The notes under the pieces: model-generated | The model's database searches: none | Told to the model about the DNA's origin: nothing | Seen by the model: only the letters and a program-made list of their open reading frames with translations | In this document: positions 11,807 to 23,700 of the stretch, in pieces | Numbering within the stretch: position 1 is the stretch's first letter | Layout: the number at the start of each line of letters is the position of its first letter | Assembly: GCA_009617715.1 (NCBI GenBank) | Contig: VTFK01000006.1 | Location: 1,612,001-1,676,000 of the forward strand | Direction: 5' to 3' | Length of the DNA stretch: 64,000 bases | Source: Plectrocnemia conspersa | Taxonomy: Eukaryota > Arthropoda > Insecta > Trichoptera > Polycentropodidae | Program-made: the position numbers and the translations under genes

Positions 11807-14800
11807 GTGTGCGTATAGGCTAATCAGAAATATTGGTTGATAGTGTTATTTTAAAAACATTCTTTACATTGTACGTATCATTATCAAGTCGTTCCATTAA
11901 AGTCATGTTAATATGACTTAATAGTAGCTTAAATACTTGAGTTGTGGAACTTAAATAAATTAAATAAAAGCTACACTACGAAACATAAATATTTTACAAT
12001 GCTGTCATTTTTTAATATATTTAATTTAATAAAAAAAATGTTCTAATATTAAATTTTGTTAATTTATTTTACATATATATTTTTCGGCTTCTGTGGATTT
12101 TTAATATTAATTCAGAGGCTCTCAATATTTTTTTATAAAATTAATATAACATATTCTTTGTTATGTTTATTTACATCAAATTTAATTTAAAAAAAATGAT
12201 ATAAATATCACGTTTTTTATCTATATGTATTATATAACTATATGGGGTACCTCAAAACAGTAAACGATCGACCGCCGTACATGTACGGAGATACCGCTCA
12301 AATGGTTAATAAACATGTTTGACCACTTTACTTTTTCTCTATGATTTATTTTACATACGCATTTTTTTATTAGTTGCTATTTTTAAACAAGATGGCATTT
12401 TGATCAAGCTAGAAAACGTGTTTTAGTAACCTTAAATTTCGTTGTATAAATATGACAAATGATAAAATAAAAAAAATTGATTTTAATATTTTTGAATTTC
12501 AGTAAAAAATTATATTATTTTAACAACATTTTTATATTTGTATTTTAACGCCAGTGTTGCGAGAGTGCCGGTTATCATAATAAATTGCCCCCCACATCAT
12601 CACATAGTGTAAAAATCATAATCATAATCTAGAGCACATTACTACATGCAAAGCTTTAAATAAATAAATATTATGTATACTAATAAAATGCAATGAAGCA
12701 TTTTTTGATAAGGAATTTTATAACGAAAGTTTACTTATATAGAACAAAATTTAATAATATAATAAAGAGTAAAATTGTTTTACAGTTTAATTGAGATTTC
12801 ACAGGTAATTAATTTAAATTTTTAATACTTCAATCAAAAATTAAAATACAACCAACCACAGTCATATACGTATGTTGATCATCTTGTTTGATTTGCTGTT
12901 GTGCAAGGCTAATGGTGATTTAGAAGGTAGGGAGTGGAGCATGCATTATAAATGCGATTTTAATGTGTCGTCCCACGATAAGCGGATTGTGGCCTCCTGT
13001 TGCGCGAGCAGGTAGACAGCTTGAGAACCGCTGGCTGTGCATGCACAGAAAAATGGAAAATATTTCTTCCGGACAAATTTAAAAATCGTAGAACTATATA
13101 GTAATTTAAAAATACTTAATTTAGTTTTATTATAATATATTTAAATATAGTACTAGGAGCATTCATATCCATGTATAACATCCTGAAGTTAGTTGCAAAT
13201 GTAATAATGGTTTTAAACTTGACTAAAATCACTAATATTTTTTTGTTATAATTGTATATAAATATAACACACTACCATTTTTTAATAAAATATAACAAGT
13301 TAGAATTAAATTATTACTGTATAAATTAGGAATTTAAAATATTTTTTTATACAATATATTTCCTATTCGTAATAAATGAAGAACATTACTGTTGATTGTT
13401 TAGTATATATATAATATAATAAATAATAATGTTGATTTTTTATATGTTATATTAGAACATATTATGAGTATATGATGAGCAGCTTTTTTCTGAGCGCTAT
13501 TACTTTTCACATGCTCCATCAAATGCGCGCTTGCCATAATACAAGTATTTTGTCTCCGTATGAATAAATCATATCAAATAACTATCAGGGGATTTCGGGA
13601 TTTTTCCATCGTTCAGCATCACAATATACCGAGAGGGAGTTCTAGTTGGATGCAAAAGAGCGTTACCCGCACAAAAATGTTATTTTTATTTAATTTTACA
13701 TATTTTAACATATGTTATGAAAGACATAAGTATATGTAATAACACAATTACAAAAAAATATAATATGCATATGAATAAAAAATCAATCGAATGGAAATTT
13801 AATATGCAGCAAATAAATGATGTATTATATATATAAAGTAAACATTAAATGAAAGCAAAAACTTGGAAAAAATAAGCAAAGATTAAATATGACCGTACAA
13901 TTTGAGCAATAATTTAATTATATTTTTCATTATAATCTTACGTGACAGGTTCAGCGTAAGCTTTGATATATAGGCTTTAAGAAGTTGCTCTATCGTGTCA
14001 CAAGATAAATGATAAGTTTAAAATAAGGTTATTTTTATTGCAGCGTTCCGATCTATATATAATCGGGAAAAATGAAGGAGATATCTATTCAATTCACATA
14101 CAAGACATTCGAGGACCTTCCACGGACATTATCCCTGCGCCAGCTTTTCCACCATCACTCAGAGAAAAAATATCAAAACATATGTAAATATAATGTAATA
14201 AAACTCTAACTAGATTTCAGCCGGAGTACCTTAAATTAATATACAAAATATTTGCTATTTTGCAATGTGCACTTAATTTAACATAGAAACCTAATAGCTT
14301 GAAAAAACCAAAATTTAGCAAGAGCATTGAGAGACAAAAATGCTTAGCATGAAGCAAGAGAAAAAAATTCAAAGTCATTTGGATTGCTATAAAATTGGCT
14401 ATTGATGTTACACACAATGTGCCCAATAATTATAACAACTGTTCTCACTGAAAATATGATAGATTAAAATAAGGCTGCAACAATCATAAAGACTTTATTA
14501 ATTCACCATTGGCGAATGGCTTTATTTTATTATTAAATAAATGAGCTACTCGTCAACTGACTTTATTTACATCTAATACATATATATGTAAAAATAAAAG
14601 AAAGCTAGCAGTGTAAATTTAATAGTTAAATAATAATACAAATTTGTCATCTTCTAAAGTTAGATGTGGCTTAAGTTTAAAATATTGATTATATTCTCCT
14701 ATATTCGTTAAATGAGTCTTTCACGGAAAAATTGTAATATATGTTAAATTACGTATTTAAACAGTTAATTTATTTCAAGTATACACTGTACAAGTCGCAT

Positions 14801-15701
14801 TTAGTTAACAGTGACAAAGTAGCTTTACCTGCGCCGCAACTTCTGTTAATAATTAATTCACAGCTTTGAAAGTCGTTTAATATTCCGTTGAATATTCCAG
14901 TAAATAATTCGGCGTCGGTTGGATTGTCTGTAAGAGGATTTGAGTATTTGTATAAAAGAAAATCCCCGAGCATGTAATGTGTGCAGAGATTTGGAGCGAG
15001 CGTTGCTGGTTCGAACCATATTTTTATACATATATATTTTATACTCCGACACAAAGTATAGTGAGTATCAATCGAAAGCATGCCGTCGAGGGATTTGCGC
15101 CGGATTCAATAGAATTCAAAGGAACTACACCAAAAACGTTGGTTGCCATAGCGTAATCATGCCTTTGTGCTTACTCTATGGGGGGAAATGCCTTCGTGGA
15201 GATCTTATGTGTGTAAAAATTATGTTGGGTGGTCAGATATGAGACACGAGATGTGGGAAATCGGAGGTTTTCCGCGATTTTTTAAAATTTTTGTTGTCTG
15301 AGGTGGGGTAGGGTTCTCCAATGTTTTGGTGGTGTGGTTATACATAGGTGGGGGATGCGTGGGAAACGCTGTGATCCTTTGCGCCCACGAGGATATTTAC
15401 TGGCGAACCCGCCCACTTGTACGTCATTAGTTAGGGGTGAAATTCGGGTTAATATTATTTTTAATTTTAAGCACAGTTGTAAATGTTATATTCATATACA
15501 TAAACTGGCATAAGTCTATTTATTCATACATTGAATCAACCTAAAATATTGGCAAAATAATTAATTTGGATAATGTTTTTAAAATTATAAACTTGTTCAA
15601 GTTTATGGTTTTAAACTTTCAATAATAACAAATCATGAAAAATATAAATAGTAGCAGTTTTAAATTTATATATTAATTTAAGTTGGCTTTTCCAAAATAT
15701 A

Positions 15702-15801
15702 TTTTTTAACGTAAAAACAATAATTAAAATATAGACATGTAAGACAAAATGTTTTTTTTAACGTAAAAACAATAATTAAAATATGTATAGACATGTAAGA
15801 C
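15702..15801. repeat. tandem duplication of about 50 bp
   Basis: TTTTTTAACGTAAAAACAAT through GACATGTAAGAC occurs at 15702-15745 and again at about 15753-15801, nearly identical apart from a 4-base insertion. The low divergence indicates a recent local duplication. Confidence 0.85.
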
Positions 15802-17221
15802 TACGAATAATCGAGATGTTTCTTGGCAGTTTAAGCACATAATAATTGCAGTAATAATTTAATGAATTTATAAATAAACAAGTTTGAAAAGTAAATTACT
15901 TAAGATAACTGATAATAACAAGCTCTTCCGCTCTTAGCACAGTGATGTAATTTGGTGAATATGAGTTATGAAGGGCAGCAAACTCATAAGTTATGATTAT
16001 TGCAAATGGACTTATACCACTTTCAACAAAAAACGCTATTAACACATTTTATTCTAAAGATGGATTTATACCACTTTAAAAAAAAACGACTCATATATAC
16101 AATAAAAATGTACAAATGTGATAAATAACTTTATAATTATTTGTATTTCTCCAAAGGGGTTAACCAATAATATAAACACATATTCCTCGATTTACGTGGC
16201 TAAAAATAAACTACACATGGAACATCTCTCACTGCCCATGCAGTGTATCGCTGAAGATTTAAGAAGAAAAAAAATACTATTAGATCATTTTGTTCTATGC
16301 TTCGATTTACGCAATATTTAACACAGAAAATATAAAAAACATTTTTTTATTTTTTTAGTTATTTTGCTAAAATAATGTTTATATTTTATTAACTAAAACT
16401 TATTTTGTAATCTTGTGACGTATGTATGAAAGACAAAATCATATTTTTTTATATCATACAATATTACAATAATAAATTGTTTTGATCGTCTAAAACTAAA
16501 TGTATTGGCCATATTGTGCCATGCAGTATTTTACTTTTGCAATGATCATTAAAAATATGTGTTTGATGTTATCTCAAGAATTAGATCAATTGAATCATAA
16601 AATGTTTTTTAAAAATAAATAATATAATTTTATTTTAAATGTGCAACCCTCGATCGAGGTTTTCCCGACGCCTGACGCAAATAAGCATACCCCATTTTAT
16701 CACGGGCAATCCCGACCCCACGCTTCGGATGTTTAAACAAACTGAACGCTCCCATTGCTATGTGAGTCCCATTGAAAAGTCGATGGGATGGCATCTAATC
16801 ACACACGCCATGGGAATTTTAATGGTTTCCAAAGTAGATCGTATAGCAGTGACGAATATAATGGCGACCATTAAACCGTTAGGATTAGCCAACCGGGATC
16901 GGAATTATTACTTATTCAAAATTACTGTACATACGTGTGTATATAACTATTCTATAAATCACAGTGAAATAGTTTTATAAACGGAAAACTTTTGAACGAT
17001 CCTAAAATGTAACTTGAAAGAAAATATACGTCATGTATTTTATTGCACCGAAAAAGTTACTGCTGAAAATCTATATAGAAAGTATCATGTAGTATACAAA
17101 AGAGACCGACTGAAACTCTATTTTATTAAAACCTGAAGTAAACCGAATATTGTGTTTTTGTTGAGTCGAAATCGAAACTATTTTGAGTTATTTTGTGTAT
17201 ATAAAATAAAAAACATATTGG

Positions 17222-17255
17222 TAGGGATTGCAATACCGGTTTTATCGGTATTGGG
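17222..17255. mobile_element. possible hAT terminal-repeat fragment
   Basis: TAGGGATTGCAATACCGGTT followed by TTATCGGTATTG resembles the TAGGG..ACCGGTA termini of several hAT elements. The opposite end is not found nearby, so only a fragment or chance match is claimed. Confidence 0.3.
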
Positions 17256-20200
17256 GGTAAAATTAGACTTTCAGTGCTGTCGGTAATAGAAAGTGAAATA
17301 ATAATAGTACCATCTTCTCAATGGAGAATCACAACCATGCAGCGACAGTTTCTTCAACAAACGAAATATGTATACACAGCTAGAAAGTGTAACGGGAATA
17401 TTTAATTTTTCAATAATGGTTTTTTGCAAAGGTTATTTATATTTACCCTTAACCTGATTTATTGCTTATATATTTATTTTTATAACTTAACGATTGTGTA
17501 TTATATTTTTTATATATATTTTCATCACAAAGCGCAATTGGTTAGATAACCACTCAAAAACAATATAGACATATCCTCAAATGAGTGATTAAAAGTCCGA
17601 GAAATCCAACCCAGGATTACAGATAAATCACATGATTTCTGAAAGTAATAAAATAAACGATTTATATAAATCTAAAATAAAATAAATATATTTTGTACAC
17701 ATAACAGCATTTCTAATTTAATCCGAGACGAATCTCGCAAGCTTAATTCGTTTACTCGCTCAGTCAATGGTAACTAACTAAGCATTGAGACGACTAATAG
17801 GCTACATTCAGTGTTTAATTACTCACAGCATACCTTTATCTATTTATCTTGTTAATTAAAAAATAATAAAAAATATTGAAATGACACTTTACCTTATTAG
17901 CTAACGCCGCAGTGGTTAACGACTACCGCGATTTTTAATGAGCTGTCAGACACACACCGCTCGTTATTTGGATCTACAATGGTTTTTAAAAATATTTACG
18001 TTTACAAGTAGGTATGTATTGGGGTATAAAGAAAATTTGTCACTGTACTATAGTGCATTATTCAGGATCCCGAACGGCGGTTGAGCACGTGTCCGTTTAA
18101 TAGAACTCGGTGTCTGGTTACCCAGGACAAACAGAGCCGAAAGAAGGACACGTGGATGCTACATTTGCCTCGTAATTCCCCAGGGATATGTGTGTATGTA
18201 CAGCGGGAGGAAAGTATAGAATAACAATAAAAATTGTATTCGGTGAAATTATTTATGGGTTGTGATTCTTGAGTTTGATTAAAAAGCAATGATTGCAAAT
18301 AAAAAATTGGATATTAATAGTGGAAGTAAAGTCAATTTGTATTTGTGACTGAAAAATACTTTTATCGCTTGTTGTTTTATTTAATGTTATACAATTACCA
18401 TTGGCTATGTATATATTATGTGTTAATGGTGAAAGTTTTTCGATACGCAAAGTGTTAATTAAATAGCATTAAGACATCATGCTCTCGCATGTTAACTCCC
18501 AACCGTCGAGGAATTTTCCTTTGTGCCTGTTATTGTTAAAAAAAATCAAAAAATGTGGTCATTGATGATTAGCATAATCCTTTCGTGGGGATAATGGCAA
18601 AGGGGGTTGTAATAAGAAGTAAACGACATTTTTTCGCCACCTCCGTGGTCGAGTTGGGTATGTCGAATAATATTAAACTCACGTGAGTGCTAAATGTTTC
18701 ACATAAAAATTTAAATTCATGTACATGTATGCTCAAAATAAAAACTTAGAATGAATTTTAAATACTGACATATTTCATTTTGTGCATAATGGTAATACAA
18801 TGTAGATTATTTGCCTTACAAAGGACAACCTAGAAGAACTCTAAATTTAGTTGCTGCATAATCAGGGGTGTAACTTTGTAATACATACTACTAGCATTTC
18901 ATGAATTATTAAAAAATTATGTTTTATAATCTTGTGTAGCTTAATTTTCAACACGTCAGTAAATGGGATTTTTGCAACACTACATGTTTCGTCTATTAGT
19001 AGTTGGTTGTTAATTACAGCACTTGATGCGCTGTCATTGTGCCCCTTTTTGTTGGAAATGTTTTTTTTCAGCGAAATAATTTTCTAAAAAATATAAATTT
19101 AAATTGCCAAGGTTCGCCAAAATTTAATTTCACCTATTTTCTGTATGGAGAAGTTAGTACAAATTCTCATTATTTGTATTATATTTTAAATCCATTATAA
19201 ATTAAACAAAAAAATAATAATTTATAAAAATATTTTTTTTAGAGTTTCATGATTTTTCTACATATTTTGATATGTGTTTTACAATTTGAATCGATAAAAT
19301 CAATTGCATCGTTTGTTCTCAAGCGCGCCAAGACCCGGGATTTCCCTTCAATATAAAATTTGCTTGCGTATGACAACACTTCCGTCATCTGTCAAGCGCA
19401 CGCCGCGACACAGTTTAATGAAATTAAATAAACAGTGAAATATGTTATAATCACAGCATTTTTCTTAATTGAAGGTGATTTGAAATGCTGTAGCACTCGG
19501 AATTATAGACAGTATAAATAAAACTGAGTGTGCCAGTGAGTATTTGGTTATATGAATAATATATCATGGTTATTCTAACAAAATTACTATTGACTTTCTA
19601 GGATCTAATATTAAAAGACAAACAGCAGTGATTTGGCAATTAAAGATATACATGGCAAAGTTAATTAAACATATTACAATGGTAGTAATAATGAAAAATC
19701 TCGTATTAGCTTAAAAAAAAGTTACATTTTACTCACTATAAAGTATAGTTTACATTTAATTTTCAGAAGCAATTAAAGATTTAATAACATTTATGTATGG
19801 CAAACTATTAAATTATGACCTACAACCCCTTTTTAATACTCTACTTCCGTTAATTTTGTTTTTCAGTTGTCGTATAAATATCATCAATGCTTAACTGTTT
19901 TTAATTGTTTACAATATTTGATGACCTATATGACGACAACGTAGAATTGGTATATATAAACAAAAAGTTGAAGTCACTGAGCAAGTATTATCTTTTTATA
20001 AAGAACATACTACATAAGTTTGATGTAACTGAATAACTTGAATTTGGCTGTTCCAAAAGAGAAATGATTGCACAGAAGAAAAATTGAAAAAAAAACCATG
20101 ACGTTTGCCAAATCAGAATTAAAAATAACCCACTCCTAAATATTTTGGCTACCGATTATTCCAGGTATACAATCATATATTTATAATCATTGTAAAATGT

Positions 20201-21149
20201 CGTCTTTTAGATAACATCCAAGAAACTACACATTTATAAACTGTCCGTTGGCTGATCTCACTGTGACAGCGCCGATTTGATCGACATTAACTTTCAATCC
20301 TCATACATACTAAGGATATATTACACGTTCACGTTTAAAATGTACCTGGTATATTTGCAATTCATCAAATCTAACGAATATGTGCAATAAATCAGAAGCA
20401 ATGATAATTTTTATGTATTGTAAAAGAAAAAACTCACTTTTCAGCCTCGGAGTCCGTTGACGGGTATTCAAAATTTGAAGATTTCATTCCGAAGATTGTT
20501 ATCTAGTTTAATCAATATATTCTTATAATCCTTACACACATGTATATATTACATTTTCATAGTTATAACATACCTAGTTAATTTGCAATCCGCTTAGTTA
20601 TATTCAGTCAAATCGGACAACGCACATGCCAAAATAATGAAAATTATTGTCGCGTAGCAAAATGATTTACAACTGTTGCCACGTTACTGTCGGCCATCTT
20701 GTTTTATATTTGAATGCTTATTTTTCATTGGTGGACAACAAAAGAATACATTAGTGGAGGTTTGAAAATCATTGTGCCAACTCTATTTTTATTTTTATTA
20801 ATTATGTTTAAATATATTTCTTTTGTTTAAATGTATTATCATACACAAAAAATACATTTTAGTATTCGAATCCTTTAAAGTGATCAGTGTCACCATCAGA
20901 GTTATAAGCAGGGTTATTAAGAGCTGTAGAGGACCTGGGTTAGAGAGATGACGCGACGGTGAGAAAATGGAAGTAGTTTTAGGGATACGGGTCCTGAATG
21001 TAGCATTCGACTATAATCTTGTTAGTATAGTCTACATTATTTTATTCTTGATATATTTCACGATAGCATCGGAAAAGTTCATTCATTTGCAGTACCACTT
21101 TACTGAACCATTTAACATACAGATACGTAGCTTCTTTAAACTTGATCCA

Positions 21150-21868
21150 TAGACCTTTACTGTTAACTCTTTTTCAAATGCTGTTGCGTTTTCAACTCTA
21201 TTAGATCTTCGTTAGTTAGCTATCACTCTGCATATTCCACTAATTTTTCATTATATTGGCTAATCCCACAATTTCTTAATGTATACATAATATCAATTGC
21301 TCGACTTTGTCAAGACCTTTGAAATTATTTACGAAACATTTTATCCATATACCTTGCATACACTTTCTGTCATTCCATACAAGGCTGAATCAGTGTTCTT
21401 TACGCAGTCTAAAATGTTATATGACTTCAAAAAATCATTAAGGTTTACTTCATCACTTTGCTGCTGCTACAGCTTTAGAAAAAAGTTGTGTATAAATAGT
21501 AGGATTTGACAGCTGTGGTGCTTTTAGGCAGATATTTGCATCTAGTTGTAGATAATCAAGATGCTGGGGATTGTCTGGGGCATTACCAAGCAGTATACAA
21601 TAATACTTGACTGAAGGTACCAAGCAGTTGATGAACCAATCCTTAAATAAAGTTTGCGTCATCAATGCCTTCTTATTTGTACGAAAGTAAATCATTGTGT
21701 GCTTATTAACTTGCTTCAATGCACGTGTGTTCTTGGAGCGATACATAAGGAAAGGATTTAAATTGACGAAGCGACATTTCCTCTTAACAAAAACCTGTAT
21801 TTAAAAGCCTTGAAATCGGGCATTGCTTTATCTTCTTCGTGTATGACTATTCAGGCATTTTTTCCAGC
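21150..21868 (-). pseudogene. decayed Tigger/pogo-type (DDE) transposase
   Basis: Minus-strand translation yields, in order, WKKMPE (near 21868), FLMYRSKNTRALKQVNK, MIYFRTNKKA, LFKDWFINCLVPSVKYYC, ILLGNAPDNPQHLDYLQ (21453-21746), then NDFLKSYNILDCVKN and LTNEDLIEL further down. This is the order found in the Tigger/jerky/CENPB-like DDE transposases, in which the NAP-HP block carries the second acidic catalytic residue (normally LLLDNAPGHP). Here that position reads GNAP, so the catalytic Asp is lost. Stops and frameshifts occur before and after the central open stretch, and the N-terminal DNA-binding half is absent. A dead, 5'-truncated copy. Confidence 0.82.
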
Positions 21869-21955
21869 AAGGCAGGGACGTCATTTGGAGGGGGGGGGAC
21901 ATGTAGGTCTTTGCCCCCCCCCCTTGAATTTGGTCAGAAAAATACATGACGTTTA
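21869..21955. mobile_element. GC-run transposon end fragment abutting the Tigger relic
   Basis: CAGGGACGTCATTTGG is followed by a run of G and, about 25 bases later, a run of C. Such CAGNGRCGTCA starts with opposing G and C tracts are typical of hAT-like non-autonomous ends. No partner end or target duplication is visible, so this is a fragment. Confidence 0.35.
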
Positions 21956-22002
21956 ATGAAATACTATACATTTTAATGACATCAAATTTATTCATTTTTA
22001 AG

Positions 22003-22335
22003 TGAATTTTTGACTTCTGAGAAGGGATAATTGTTTTTTGTGTTATATATGCTTCATTCGATTCTCGCTTATTGTAAGTCATAATATTGTTATAAAAATT
22101 CTTAATATGAACGCTAGATAACCGAGTTTTCACTGCGACGGAGATAACGCGATATTATTGCTTTTGACGTGGATTTTTGACATCTGAGAAGATATAATTG
22201 CTTTTTGCGCTCTCCTCTTGGTCAAAATTCAGTTTATATATGCTTCATTCGATTCTCACTTATTGTAAGTCATAATATTTTTGTAAAAAGTTTTAATTAT
22301 AAAGGCTACATAACCGTTCGTTTCCACCGTGGCGG
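22003..22335. repeat. tandem dimer of hairpin-family arm sequence
   Basis: Two head-to-tail units (about 22003-22150 and 22165-22335) each contain the arm sequence TTTTTGACTTCTGAGAAG (second unit GACATCTGAGAAG), the AATTG(T/C)TTTTTG segment and TATATGCTTCATTCGATTCT with TATTGTAAGTCATAATAT. The first unit ends in the ACGCTAGATAACCG / CACTGCGACGG segment that forms the loop end of the longer hairpin elements. It is a rearranged member of the family seen at 30.3, 35.7, 46, 51.7 and 57 kb. Confidence 0.7.
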
Positions 22336-23104
22336 ATTTTGATAAAGTAGGGTTTATAAATAAGAGCAATGTTTATTTTTGGTATGTTCATTAAAAACTA
22401 TTAAAATTTCGATATTTTTCTCTAGCAATCCGTTTGCGTTCCAAGTCAATATTTTCATTATTGGCAAAAATGATTTAAAGCTTGATTTACTGCTGCATTT
22501 TAATTATATTTTTATCCTTATTTGCTATATATTGGAAATGATAGATTCAGAAGATAATAGTTTAGTATTAGAAATTTTATTGTTTAATGACTGGATGTGC
22601 ATAAAATCAATATTTTTTTTTATCCATTTTTTGTTGCATAGATTATTGTCAAAGTTCACTCATAATACAAACTCTAATAATCAAATATGTTTGAAACGAA
22701 ACATATTATTTGTAAGATGTGCAAAAAATAATAATATAAATTGATTTTAAGTTGTTTATGAAATATTTGCGGTGAGTAGGACGAAAAATATTTTTAATTG
22801 TGGTAATAACGGTGCTATTTTCAACCACGTGTATTTGTCGTGCCGCGTCCTTGACGATAAGCCGAGTCGCCTTGATAACGTTGGTTTCATGTTCGTCCAT
22901 ATTTTTCACGGAAAGTCAATTTCGCTAACGCATCGCGTGCAACTTGATCGAATTTGCATAAACTGGCTGCAACCGTGCACGCGTTTTGTCGACCGTCAAA
23001 AAACTACTTGGATTTCGTCACAAAAGTGGCGACAGCTCCACCACCTGTTAACGAAAACTTTATTTTATTATTTTAATTATTAAACTATATTGCATTAAAT
23101 ACAT
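22336..23104. other. gene-free; CpG-rich segment with a small minus-strand ORF
   Basis: AT-rich to about 22760, then a CpG-rich block to about 23060. On the minus strand this block has an ATG at about 22900 opening MDEHETNVIKATRLIVKD onward for about 45 residues before AT-rich sequence and a stop at 22706. The base composition is coding-like, but I do not recognise the product and see no convincing splice partner. Confidence 0.2.
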
Positions 23105-23700
23105 TATAAGCTGCACATTTTACATGTACACTAAGTGTACATCATCGCAGCACGTTGACTTTTTTCATTTTAAAGAAAGATTTAGGGAAAAAAAAAAAAT
23201 GTATACAATAACCATGGCTTTCTATTTACTTTACCAACTTTTTAATACATTCTTTCGTTTCTTGTGTCGTTTACAATAAATTCCGTTTTTTATACTGTGA
23301 AGGAAATATATCGTTGGTCTTTTGTCTATAATTATTTTGCACTTTTTCGACTTTAATTATGGTTTTAGTCATTATTTTGTAATATAAATAGTGTTTCTCT
23401 AATTTAGAATCAATTTTTTTCACACTATTTCACATGTACATTGAGTGTACATCACCGGAGCACGCGGATTTTTTTTAAATTGTAAGGTCAAGGAAGATTA
23501 AATTGAGATGTTATATCTTAATGATGTCTTTATTTTTAGTTAGTTATATCAATCTTTTAATATTATACATTATTTCGTGTTTTGTTATGTTTATAATAGA
23601 TTCTATTGTTTACTGGTCCATTGTTTTAAATTCAATTTTTATTGTTTCGACTTTAACTAATAATATAATAATTATTTTGCAATAACATTCGAGTTTTCGA
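23105..23700. repeat. diverged tandem duplication, about 310-bp period, with a TGTACA palindrome in each unit
   Basis: The unit beginning ACATGTACACTAAGTGTACA (23123-23142) is repeated at 23433 as ACATGTACATTGAGTGTACA. Both are followed by a GCAGCACG or GGAGCACG variant and, about 190 bases later, by matching TTTCG(A)C(T)TT-ATTATTTTGCAA-type sequence. The first palindrome, TGTACACT-A-AGTGTACA (23125-23141), is perfect. Confidence 0.6.

Larger units (their letters stand above)
10545..21149. other. 10.6-kb gene-free region with scattered higher-GC islands
   Basis: No recognisable gene. Islands of higher GC and CpG content stand out at about 10900-11340 (includes a perfect CRE-like TGACGTCA near 11264), 11550-11680, 12880-13060, 14040-14165, 15060-15430, 16640-16900, 18060-18200 and 19310-19420. 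They carry no family motif and could be regulatory elements, small noncoding RNAs or unrecognised exons. The one at 16639-16980 is open for 113 codons from an ATG, but its translation resembles nothing I know. Perfect palindrome CCGTACATGTACGG at 12275-12288. Confidence 0.45.

Noticed and set aside
15000..15030. tRNA suggested by GGTTCGAACC
   Set aside because: The upstream bases do not form D or acceptor arms.
22379..22744. 121-codon plus-strand frame
   Set aside because: The composition is that of AT-rich noncoding DNA (long runs of I, F, N, L), with no motif and no ATG at its start.
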